Of a stretch of 64,000 nucleotides of DNA, positions 32,186-42,279 are shown piece after piece (within the stretch, counting starts at the first letter, position 1; each line of letters starts with the position of its first letter). The DNA lies in contig JBFXCS010000001.1 in the NCBI GenBank assembly GCA_050181915.1, positions 1,302,001 to 1,366,000 of the forward strand, given 5' to 3'. The notes below the pieces were generated by a model that had not been told where the DNA came from, searched no databases, and saw only the letters and a program-made list of their open reading frames with translations. The translations under genes and the position numbers were made by a program. Origin of the DNA: JBFXCS01 sp050181915. GTDB taxonomy: Bacteria > Actinomycetota > Thermoleophilia > Miltoncostaeales > Miltoncostaeaceae.

Positions 32186-33368
32186 TCACTCCTGCGCGCC
32201 ATCGGGCCCCGACGCGCCGGACGGCCCGGAACCGGCACGCGCACGGCGCTCCAGCTCGGCCCGGATGAAGTCGTCCAGGTCGCCGTCGAGCACCCGCTGC
32301 ACGTTGCCGGTCTCGTGGCCGGTACGGAGGTCCTTGACCATCGTGTACGGGTGGATGACGTAGGAGCGGATCTGGCTGCCGAAGCCGATGCTCTGGCTCT
32401 CGCCGCGAGCCTTCGCCGCCTCGCTCTCGCGGCGCTCCAGCTCCATCTGCACGAGGCGCGCGCGCAGCAGCGCCATCGCCGTGGCGCGGTTCTGGGTCTG
32501 TGACCGCTCGTTCTGGCACTGCACCACGATCTTCGAGGGCAGGTGGGTGATGCGCACCGCGGAGTCGGTCTTGTTGACGTGCTGGCCGCCGGCGCCGCTG
32601 GCCCGGTAGGTGTCGATCTTCAGGTCCTTGTCGAGGATCTCGATCTCCACCGCGTCGCTGACGAGCGGCGCCACGTCGACCGCCGCGAACGAGGTCTGGC
32701 GCCGGTTGGCGGCGTCGAACGGCGACAGGCGCACCAGCCGGTGCACGCCGCGCTCGGCCGACAGCAGCCCGTAGGCGTTCTCGCCGTGCACGGTCACGGT
32801 CGCCGACTTGAGGCCGGCCTCCGTGCCCGCCTGGACCTCCTTCAGCTCGGCCCGCAGGCCGCGCCGCTCCGCCCAGCGCAGGTACATGCGCAGCAGCATC
32901 TCGGTCCAGTCCTGGGCGTCGGTGCCGCCCTCCCCGGCGTTGAGCGTGACGACGGCGTCGCCGGCGTCGTGGTCGCCCGAGAAGAGGCGCGCCTCCTCCA
33001 GCTCGGCGAGGCGCGCGTCGGTGCGCTCGATGCCCTCCGCCAGCTCGGCCAGCAGCGCCCCGTCGAGGTCGCCCTCGCGCTCCTCCTCGCGCAGCAGCTC
33101 GCCCATCTCGACGAACGAGTCGATCTCGGCGGTGAGCTCCCGGTACTGGCTCAGGCGGCCGCTGGCCGCGGCGTGGGCCGCGGAGATGCCGGCGGCGCGG
33201 GCCTGGTCGTCCCAGAAGCCCGGGGCGCCCATCTCCCCCTCGAGCTCGGCGACGCGCGCCTCGAGAGCGGGGGGGTCAAAGATAGTCGCCCAGGACGCCG
33301 GCCCGCTCCCTGAGGCGGCCGGCGCGCTGGACGAGGTCGTCGAGCGACGCGGTCTGGTCGGTGCTCAT
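32186..33368 (-). CDS. prfB: peptide chain release factor 2, with programmed +1 frameshift
   Basis: Recognises UGA and UAA stops. Translation starts at ATG 33368 and reads 30 codons (MSTDQTASLDDLVQRAGRL and on to GDYL) to an in-frame TGA at 33278-33276. The classic slippery site TAT CTT TGA C is present. A +1 shift after CTT continues as DPPALEARVAELEGEMGAPG to the stop at 32186, for about 393 residues in total. The GGQ loop is in YRASGAGGQHVNKT and the RF2 stop-reading motif is LSPFDAANRRQTSF. The upstream stimulatory element is only GGGCGAC, weaker than the E. coli AGGGGG. It follows secA by 19 bp. Confidence 0.96.
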
Positions 33369-33387
33369 GTGGTCGTTCCTGTCGGTG

Positions 33388-36027
<2,640 letters not shown>

Positions 36028-36062
36028 TCATGCGCTCTTCCGCTGGCCGGCACAACCGCGTC

Positions 36063-36068
36063 ATCGTA
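36063..36068 (-). promoter_or_regulatory. candidate -10 box (TACGAT) for secA
   Basis: TACGAT lies 35 nt before the secA ATG and just downstream of the hpf terminator hairpin. A GGAAGAG ribosome-binding site lies between it and the ATG. No -35 was recognised. Confidence 0.4.
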
Positions 36069-36088
36069 GCGCAGGGCTCCCCGCGCGC

Positions 36089-36111
36089 CCCCGCCCGGAC
36101 GGCGGGCGGGG
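36089..36111 (-). terminator. 9-bp hairpin between hpf and secA
   Basis: CCCCGCCCG (36089-36097), a 5-nt loop, then CGGGCGGGG (36103-36111), 23 bp past the hpf stop. No U-run. A second small stem (CGCGG/CCGCG) lies beside it. Confidence 0.55.
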
Positions 36112-36133
36112 ACGCGGATCCGACCGCGGGGGC

Positions 36134-36712
36134 TCAGCCCGGGACGATGAGGCCGTACTCCCCGTCGCGGCGCTTGTAGACGACGTTGACGGCGCCGTCC
36201 TCCTCGTTGAGGAAGACGTAGAAGTCGTGCTCCACCAGGTCCATGTTGAGGGCCGCCTCCTCCGCGCTCATCGCGGCCAGCGCGAAGCGCTTGGTCTTCA
36301 TGAGGCGACGCGGGGCCTCGTCGTCGGCCGCATCCGCCGCGGCGGGCGCCGGCGGCGCCGAGATCGCCTCGGCGGCCGCGTCCTCGGCGGGGGCGTGGCC
36401 GTGGTGGCCCTTGCGGCGCTCCCGGTAGCGGCGCGCCTGGCGCTCGAGCTTGCGCGCCGCCTGGTCGATCGCCGAGTACATGTCCTCGGCGCTCTCGCGC
36501 ACCCGCAGGATCGGCCCCTTGGTGCGGACGGTGACCTCGGCGATCTGGGGCCGCTCGATCTTCGGGTTGCGCTCCACCGAGAGCTCGAGCTCGACCGACG
36601 TGGCGTCGTCCCACGGGGGCAGGATCCGCGTGAGCTTCTCCAGCCGGTGCTCCGCGTGATCGAACAGCGCGTCCGTCACCGAGACGTTCCTGCCCTTGAC
36701 CTGGAGTTGCAC
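36134..36712 (-). CDS. hpf: long-form ribosome hibernation promoting factor
   Basis: Pairs 70S ribosomes into inactive 100S dimers in non-growing cells. 192 residues: an N-terminal S30AE domain (about 1-100, MQLQVKGRNVSVTDALFDHA then SAIDQAARKLERQARRYRERR), an Ala/Pro-rich linker (about 105-135) and the C-terminal dimerisation domain (about 138-192, RFALAAMSAEEAALNMDLVE then HDFYVFLNEEDGAVNVVYKR). The GTG start has a strong GGAGGAGG ribosome-binding site and its own -10 box. Confidence 0.95.
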   Translation of the reverse strand: MQLQVKGRNVSVTDALFDHAEHRLEKLTRILPPWDDATSVELELSVERNPKIERPQIAEVTVRTKGPILRVRESAEDMYSAIDQAARKLERQARRYRERRKGHHGHAPAEDAAAEAISAPPAPAAADAADDEAPRRLMKTKRFALAAMSAEEAALNMDLVEHDFYVFLNEEDGAVNVVYKRRDGEYGLIVPG

Positions 36713-36737
36713 GGTGGCCTCCTCCGCGTCGGGTGTG

Positions 36738-36755
36738 GGGGTACCCCTCAGTGTA
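36738..36755 (-). promoter_or_regulatory. hpf promoter -10 (TACACT) with a GGGGTACCCC palindrome at the start site
   Basis: TACACT (36750-36755) would start transcription near 36743, the centre of the 10-bp palindrome GGGGTACCCC (36738-36747). This could be an operator. The leader contains the ribosome-binding site. Confidence 0.4.
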
Positions 36756-36772
36756 GTCGCCGGGTGGCCGCG

Positions 36773-37456
36773 TCACGGCCCGCCCCGCCCTGCCAGGGCC
36801 CGGGCGAAGCAGGCGGCCCCGACGCCGGTCGAGCCGCCGGCCCGCAGGGCGCGGGCGCAGGCCGCGAGGGTCGCGCCGGTGGTGTGGACGTCGTCGACGA
36901 GCCAGGCCGTCTCCGGCGCCGCGTCCCCGCGCGCCGCGAAGGCCCCCGCCACCTGGCGCTCGCGCGCCGCGGCGCCGGATCCCCGCTGGCCCGCGCCCTC
37001 GCGCACCCGCACGAGCGCCTCGGCGACGTCCCTCCCCCACCGCCGCGAGAGCGCCCGCGCCAGCAGCAGGCTCTGGTTGAAGCCGCGCTCGCGCATGCGC
37101 CGCGGCCCCAGCGGCACCGGCACCAGCAGCGCCCCGGGCGGCGGCGGCGGCAGGCAGGCGGCCATCCGTTCGGCCAGGACCTCGGCGAGGCCCCGCCGGC
37201 GCCCGTCCTTGAGCCCGGCCACCAGCCCGCGCGCGACCTCGTCGTAGGCGACCGCCTGGCGGGCGCCAGCGAGGGGCCCGCGACAGGCCGGGCAGCGCTC
37301 CACGGGCACCGGCACGGGCATGCCGCACCCCTCGCAGTGCGGCGGGCACAGCGGCCGGAGCAGGGCGAGGCACTCCGCGCACGCCGCCCCGCCGGGCAGG
37401 CCGCAGGCCGCGCAGGACGGCGGCAGGATGACGTCGATGGGGGACGGTCCGCGCAT
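36773..37456 (-). CDS. comF: ComF-family phosphoribosyltransferase-like protein
   Basis: ComF/GntX proteins are needed for DNA uptake in competent bacteria. The N-terminal zinc-ribbon-like region has paired cysteines (CAACGLPGGAACAEC, HCEGCG, RCPACRG). A PRTase domain follows with PVPLGPRRMRERGFNQSLLLARAL and the PRPP-binding loop TAWLVDDVHTTGATLAA (about 195). ATG 37456 starts close to the first Cys pair; GTG 37495 is an alternative. No other competence genes are in the window. Confidence 0.87.
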   Translation of the reverse strand: MRGPSPIDVILPPSCAACGLPGGAACAECLALLRPLCPPHCEGCGMPVPVPVERCPACRGPLAGARQAVAYDEVARGLVAGLKDGRRRGLAEVLAERMAACLPPPPPGALLVPVPLGPRRMRERGFNQSLLLARALSRRWGRDVAEALVRVREGAGQRGSGAAARERQVAGAFAARGDAAPETAWLVDDVHTTGATLAACARALRAGGSTGVGAACFARALAGRGGP

Positions 37457-37513
37457 GCCCGGACGGTACGACCCGGGTCGCGCGCGGATCGGCACGCGAA
37501 CGTCAGGGAAGGA

Positions 37514-38635
37514 TCACGGGGGTGCGCCGCCGGACGGCACGTCCCCCTCCCCCTCCTCCTCGGCCCGACCGGCGGCCACGGCGGCCGCCAGCGAGCGCTC
37601 GTAGGGCGGCCGGTGGACGCCCTGCTCGGTCACGATGGCCGCCACCAGCCGGGCGGGGGTGCGATCGAAGGCCGGGTTCGCCACCGGGGCCGCCGGCGGC
37701 GCGGCGCCCCGCCCGAACAGCGACAGCCCCCGCACCTCGTCGGCCGCCCGCTCCTCGACCTCGACGTCGGCGCCCGTGGGGGTGGCCGGGTCGATCGTCG
37801 TGGTGGGCGCGGCGACGATCACGGGGATGCCGTGCTCGCGGGCGATGACGGCCAGGCCGTAGGTGCCGATCTTGTTGACGACGTCGCCGTTCGCGGCGAT
37901 CCGGTCGGCGCCGACCACCACGTGGCTCACCGCCCCGGCCGCCATCATCGCCGCGGCCATCGAGTCGGCGATCAGGGTGTACGGGATGCCCTCGCGCTCG
38001 AGCTCCCAGGCCGTGAGGCGGGCGCCCTGCAGCAGCGGGCGGGTCTCGTCGACCACCACCCGCACCGTCGGGTCGGCGGCGTGGGCCGCGCGGACGACCC
38101 CGAGGGCCGTGCCGTACCCGCCCGTCGCGAGGGCGCCGGCGTTGCAGTGGGTGAGGATGCGCGCGCCGCGGGTGACGAGGGCGAGCGCGTGGCGGCCCAT
38201 GCGCTCGCAGCGGTCCACCTCGGCCTCGTGCAGGCGCCGGGCGGCCCCGGCGAGCGCCGCGGCGCGGGCCTGCGGGGGGCCCGGGTGGGCCGCCGCCCGC
38301 GCCGCCTGGCGGTCGACCTCGCGGGCCAGGTTCACGGCCGTCGGCCGCGCCGCGCGCAGGGCGGCGGCCGCCCGGGCGACCTCGGCGCGCTGGTCCGCGT
38401 CGCCCCGCGGCGCGGACCGGAGGGCCGCGAGGGCCACCCCCATCGCGCCGGCGATGCCGATCGCGGGGGCGCCGCGCACCACCATGCCCCGGATCGCCTC
38501 GACCACCTCGGGCCAGTCGGCCAGGGAGACGGTGACCGACTCGCCGGGCAGGCGGGTCTGGTCGAGCATCTCGACCGCCTCGGCGGTGAGCCGGATGATG
38601 TCGCGCGGCGCGAGCCCCGGCGGCGCGCCGCTCAC
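37514..38635 (-). CDS. mtnA: S-methyl-5-thioribose-1-phosphate isomerase
   Basis: Converts methylthioribose-1-P to methylthioribulose-1-P in methionine salvage. A GTG at 38635 gives 373 residues. Family motifs: VVRGAPAIGIAGAMGVALAA (about 50), the catalytic-Cys loop ILTHCNAGALATGGYGTALG (about 160) and the catalytic-Asp region VVGADRIAANGDVVNKIGTY (about 240). The GTG overlaps the ahcY stop (GTGA). A C-terminal acidic/Gly extension follows the core. No other salvage gene (mtnB, mtnK, mtnP) is in the window. Confidence 0.93.
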   Translation of the reverse strand: MSGAPPGLAPRDIIRLTAEAVEMLDQTRLPGESVTVSLADWPEVVEAIRGMVVRGAPAIGIAGAMGVALAALRSAPRGDADQRAEVARAAAALRAARPTAVNLAREVDRQAARAAAHPGPPQARAAALAGAARRLHEAEVDRCERMGRHALALVTRGARILTHCNAGALATGGYGTALGVVRAAHAADPTVRVVVDETRPLLQGARLTAWELEREGIPYTLIADSMAAAMMAAGAVSHVVVGADRIAANGDVVNKIGTYGLAVIAREHGIPVIVAAPTTTIDPATPTGADVEVEERAADEVRGLSLFGRGAAPPAAPVANPAFDRTPARLVAAIVTEQGVHRPPYERSLAAAVAAGRAEEEGEGDVPSGGAPP

Positions 38636-39894
38636 GTCCCGCGGCTCCACGAGGCGAGGTAGCCGGTCTGCTCCGGGGTGAGCGCGTCGATCGAGAGGCC
38701 CAGGCTGGCGAGCTTGAGGGCCGCGATCTCGCGGTCGATGTGGGCGGGCACCGCGTAGACGCGGCGCTCCAGGCCGCGCGCCTCGGCGGCGAGGAACTCC
38801 ACCGCCAGGGCCTGGTTGGCGAAGCTCATGTCCATCACCGACGCGGGATGCCCCTCGGCCGCGGTGAGGTTGACCAGGCGCCCCTCGGCCAGCAGGCGGA
38901 TGCGCCTGCCGTCGGCCATGCGGAACTCGCGCACGAGGGGGCGCACCTCGCGCTGCGACTCGGCGAGGGCGGCGAGGCCGGACACGTCGATCTCGACGTC
39001 GAAGTGGCCGGCGTTGGCGAGGATGGCGCCGTCCTTCATCCGCGCCACGTGCTCCGGGCGCAGCACGTTGACGTCGCCGGTCGCGGTGACGAACAGGTCG
39101 CCCAGCGGCGCCGCCTGGGCGGCCGGCATCACCTGGAACCCCTCGAGCACCGCCTCGAGGGCGCGGAGGGGATCGACCTCCAGCACGATCACGTTGGCGC
39201 CCATCCCGCGCAGCCGGCCGGCGATGCCGCGGCCGCACCAGCCGAATCCCGCCACCACCGCCCGCCGGCCGGCGACGAGCACGTTGGTCGCGCGCAGCAG
39301 GCCGTCCACCGTCGACTGCCCCGTGCCGTGGCGGTTGTCGAAGAGGTGCTTCGTGTCGGCGTCGTTCACCGCGACCACCGGGTAGGCGAGGTCGCCCTCG
39401 CGCTCGAGCGCCCGCACCCGGACGACGCCGGTGGCGGTGCCCTCGGTGCCGCCGCGCACCGCGCCGATCGCGTCGCGCCGCTCGCCGTGCAGCACGCCGA
39501 TCAGGTCGGCGCCGTCGTCCATCGTGATCTCGGGGGCGTGGTCGATCGCCGCCGTGATGTGACGGTAGTAGGTGGCGGCGTCCTCGCCGCGGCGCGCGTG
39601 CACCGCCACGGCGTGGTCCTCGACGAGCGCCGCGGCCACGTCGTCCTGGGTGGAGAGCGGATTCGACGCCGCCAGCACCACGTCGGCGCCCCCGGCGCTG
39701 AGGGCGCGCACCAGGTTCGCGGTCTCGGTCGTGACGTGCAGGCAGGCGGCCACCCGCAGCCCGGCCAGCGGCCGCTCGCGGGCGAAGCGCTCGCGGATCG
39801 CGCGCAGCACGGGCATCTCGCCGTCGGCCCACTCGATCCGCTGCCGCCCCGCGGGCGCCAGGGCGAGATCGACGACGTCGTGCGGCGGGGTCAC
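38632..39894 (-). CDS. ahcY: adenosylhomocysteinase
   Basis: NAD-dependent, reversible cleavage of S-adenosylhomocysteine to adenosine and homocysteine. 420 residues, lacking the about 40-residue insert of the longer class. Motifs: LHVTTETANLVRAL, SNPLSTQDDVAAAL, NDADTKHLFDNRHGTGQSTVDGL with the substrate His/Asp, and the NAD Rossmann motif AVVAGFGWCGRGIAGRLRGMGANV (about 210-233). C-terminal AVPAHIDREIAALKLASLG is conserved. It starts at a GTG 6 nt after TAGGCT, so it is probably leaderless. Coupled to mtnA, which joins two arms of SAM by-product recycling. Confidence 0.96.
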   Translation of the reverse strand: MTPPHDVVDLALAPAGRQRIEWADGEMPVLRAIRERFARERPLAGLRVAACLHVTTETANLVRALSAGGADVVLAASNPLSTQDDVAAALVEDHAVAVHARRGEDAATYYRHITAAIDHAPEITMDDGADLIGVLHGERRDAIGAVRGGTEGTATGVVRVRALEREGDLAYPVVAVNDADTKHLFDNRHGTGQSTVDGLLRATNVLVAGRRAVVAGFGWCGRGIAGRLRGMGANVIVLEVDPLRALEAVLEGFQVMPAAQAAPLGDLFVTATGDVNVLRPEHVARMKDGAILANAGHFDVEIDVSGLAALAESQREVRPLVREFRMADGRRIRLLAEGRLVNLTAAEGHPASVMDMSFANQALAVEFLAAEARGLERRVYAVPAHIDREIAALKLASLGLSIDALTPEQTGYLASWSRGT

Positions 39895-39900
39895 CGCAGC

Positions 39901-39906
39901 AGCCTA
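39901..39906 (-). promoter_or_regulatory. -10 box (TAGGCT) for leaderless ahcY
   Basis: TAGGCT on the minus strand is separated from the ahcY GTG by exactly 6 nt. No Shine-Dalgarno sequence is available. Confidence 0.5.
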
Positions 39907-39944
39907 ACGGCCGCCGGAGCGGGGGCGGCCGGCGGCGGCTGTCG

Positions 39945-39987
39945 GCGCCAATTGGCGCACCCGGTCGACGCCAATTGGCGCAACCGG
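39945..39987. repeat. tandem 19-bp repeats, each containing a palindrome, upstream of ahcY
   Basis: Two copies (39946-39964 and 39969-39987), differing at one base and spaced 23 bp apart, each built on the palindrome GCCAATTGGC (the first extends to GCGCCAATTGGCGC). They lie about 50-95 bp upstream of the predicted ahcY transcription start. Two-turn spacing fits a DNA-binding dimer array. The rest of 39895-40102 holds no gene I can support. Confidence 0.55.
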
Positions 39988-40102
39988 GCATCGGGGTGGG
40001 TGAGCCACCACTCCAGGATGCGACGGGCATCGCACCCGGCAGGAGCGGGCCGCGACGGCGACAGCGTCGAGATCGCGCGGCGGCCGACCGCCGCGGCCGG
40101 GC

Positions 40103-41200
40103 CTACTGGGGGGCGGGGCTCCTGCCGTAGCCGGTCTCGGCGAGGCGGTCCTTGAGGCGGCCGATGACGTCGACCGGGCCCGGATCGACGTTCCGCAGCA
40201 GGGCGAGGTACAGGGAGACGTAATCGCCGAGCATCACGAGGTCGAGCATCCGGGCCAGCGGCCTCTCGCCCTCCGCCGTGATCGAGTACACGCGCCCCTC
40301 GTTGACGATCTTCTCCTCCACCAGCTCGCGCGTGAGGTCGAAGCGGCGCTCCACCTGGCGGTGGTTGCTCGGATCGCGCAGCATCACCAGGCGCCCCAGC
40401 TCGCGCAGCTCCGGCGGCGTGCCCGGGTAGCCCACGATCTCGTTGTGGTCGAGCTCCGGGAGGGTCGCGGCGAAGGCCGGGAGCTCCGCGTTCTCGTTGA
40501 TCTGCCCCTTCCACCGCACCGCGACCGGGGCCGTGAGCTCGGCGCCCCAGATCAGCGGCAGGCCGCCGTGCAGGCCGCGGGCGAGCTGCTTGGCCGCGTT
40601 CTCGTCCTCCGGCACCTCCGGACCGAGCGACGCGACGGCCGCGGCGATGGTCGAGCGCGCCTCGTCAAGGTCGGGCCCGAGCGGCGGCACCAGGCCCAAC
40701 CGGTCGAGCAGCACCGCGACCGGGGCGAGCAGCCGCAGCAGGGCGGCGCGGGGCTGCAGGCCCACGGGCAGCGGGACGATCGGCACGCCCTCGCCGGCGT
40801 AGAACGAGGCGAGCTTGCCGCCGCTGGTGAGCCCCACCACGAGGGCCTTGCGCTCGATGGCCTGCATCGCGCAGGTCAGGGTCTCCTCGGTGCCGCCGGA
40901 GTACGAGCTGACGATGACCAGCGTGTTCTCGCCCACCCAGCCCGGCACGTAGTAGTCGCGCACCACGGTCATCGGCCGCTGGATGCGGTCGCGCAGCGCC
41001 CCCAGCACCAGGTCGCCCGCGATGGCGGAGCCGCCCATGCCGCACAGCACGACGTCGCCCACGGCGTCGGCCGGGAACGGCAGCTCCACGGCCTCGGCGG
41101 CCGCGCGCGCCTCGTCGAAGGCGGCCAGCGACTCGGTGATGACGCCGAACAGCCCCAGGCTGTCGAGCGCGTACCCGTCGGCGGTGTCGAGCGCGGACAT
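40103..41200 (-). CDS. bifunctional phosphoglucose/phosphomannose isomerase
   Basis: Interconverts fructose-6-P with glucose-6-P and mannose-6-P. 365 residues with two SIS domains. Features: VVLCGMGGSAIAGDLV (about 50), the sugar-phosphate loop VIVSSYSGGTEETL (about 97), NENAELPAFAATLPELDHNEIVG (about 235) and the C-terminal MLGDYVSLYLALLRNVDP. This is the archaeal/actinobacterial PGI/PMI class. An AGGATC-type ribosome-binding site precedes the ATG. Next to a sugar nucleotidyltransferase, it would supply mannose-6-P. Confidence 0.9.
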   Translation of the reverse strand: MSALDTADGYALDSLGLFGVITESLAAFDEARAAAEAVELPFPADAVGDVVLCGMGGSAIAGDLVLGALRDRIQRPMTVVRDYYVPGWVGENTLVIVSSYSGGTEETLTCAMQAIERKALVVGLTSGGKLASFYAGEGVPIVPLPVGLQPRAALLRLLAPVAVLLDRLGLVPPLGPDLDEARSTIAAAVASLGPEVPEDENAAKQLARGLHGGLPLIWGAELTAPVAVRWKGQINENAELPAFAATLPELDHNEIVGYPGTPPELRELGRLVMLRDPSNHRQVERRFDLTRELVEEKIVNEGRVYSITAEGERPLARMLDLVMLGDYVSLYLALLRNVDPGPVDVIGRLKDRLAETGYGRSPAPQ

Positions 41201-41238
41201 CCGGATCCTCCCCTGGGTGAGCTGGTGCCCCTAGTGTC

Positions 41239-42279
41239 CTAGCCGACCGAGGCGCCGGTCGGCACGGGCTCTGACCCGTCGACCCGCGCGCCCGGCGCGA
41301 TGACGGCGCCGTCGCCGATCACGGCGCCCGGCTCGATGCGGGCGCCCTCGCCCACGTCGACCCCGGCGCCGACGATCGCCCACGACAGCACGGCGCCGGC
41401 CGCGACGCGCGCGTCGTCGCCGACCACGCTGTCCTCCACCCGGGCGCCGCCGTCGATGACGGCGCGCGACCCGACGCTGGAGAGCGCGCTCACGACGGCC
41501 CCGTCGGCGACCGCCGCGGACGGCCCGAGGTAGGCGGCCCCGGCGGGCGACTCGGTGCGCACCGCGCCGCGCAGCACGTCGTGGTGGGCCGCGAGGTACG
41601 ACGCGGGCGTGCCGATGTCGCGCCAGTAGGCGTCGCTGGCGAACCCGTACAGGCGGCCGGTCGCGGCGATCTCGGGGAAGACCTCGCGCTCGATCGAGCA
41701 GGCGCGGCCCTCCGGGATGCGGTCCAGCGTGTCGCGCTCCAGCAGGTAGGTGCCGGCGTTGATGCGGAAGGGCTCGCCGGGGCGCAGCTGATCGGGCGAC
41801 GGCTTCTCGACGAAGGCCTCCACCGAGGTGTCGGCGTGCAGCCGCACCAGGCCGAAGGCGCTCGGGTCCTTCACCGGCGTCAGGGCGATGGTGCCGAGGG
41901 CGCCGACCTCGCGGTGGTGCGCCACCAGCGCCCCGAGGTCGAGGTCGGTGAGGATGTCCCCGTTGAGCACCAGGACGGGCCCGTCGGCGTCGATCAGCCC
42001 CTCCGCGTTCTTGATCGCCCCCGCGGTGCCGAGCGGCTCGGGATCGACCACGTAGCGGATGCGGACTCCGGACGAGGAGCCGTCGCCGAAGTGGGCCTCC
42101 AGGGCGTCCGGCCGGTAGCCGCACGAGAAGATGACGTCGATCACCCCGTGGCGGCGCAGGTGGTCGATCTGGTGCGCCACGAAGGGCCGGTCGACGAGCG
42201 GCATCATCGGCTTGGGGCGGGTGTCGGTGAGCGGCCGCAGCCGGCGGCCCTCGCCTCCCACGAGCACGACCGCCTGCAT
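41239..42279 (-). CDS. NDP-sugar pyrophosphorylase (mannose-1-phosphate guanylyltransferase-like)
   Basis: Makes an activated sugar from NTP and a sugar-1-phosphate. 346 residues: a nucleotidyltransferase domain (about 1-235) with AVVLVGGEGRRLRPLTDTRP, KPMMPLVDRPF, VLNGDILTDLDL and VEKP, then a hexapeptide beta-helix (about 245-335) of AVVSALSSVG-type repeats. The PGI/PMI gene next door suggests GDP-mannose as product; glucose-1-P as substrate is an alternative. The ATG shares one base with the ugd stop (TGATG). Confidence 0.85.
   Translation of the reverse strand: MQAVVLVGGEGRRLRPLTDTRPKPMMPLVDRPFVAHQIDHLRRHGVIDVIFSCGYRPDALEAHFGDGSSSGVRIRYVVDPEPLGTAGAIKNAEGLIDADGPVLVLNGDILTDLDLGALVAHHREVGALGTIALTPVKDPSAFGLVRLHADTSVEAFVEKPSPDQLRPGEPFRINAGTYLLERDTLDRIPEGRACSIEREVFPEIAATGRLYGFASDAYWRDIGTPASYLAAHHDVLRGAVRTESPAGAAYLGPSAAVADGAVVSALSSVGSRAVIDGGARVEDSVVGDDARVAAGAVLSWAIVGAGVDVGEGARIEPGAVIGDGAVIAPGARVDGSEPVPTGASVG

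Noticed and set aside
39891..40514. Minus-strand frame over the ahcY upstream repeats
   Set aside because: It is the out-of-frame shadow of the isomerase gene that continues through the palindromic repeats.
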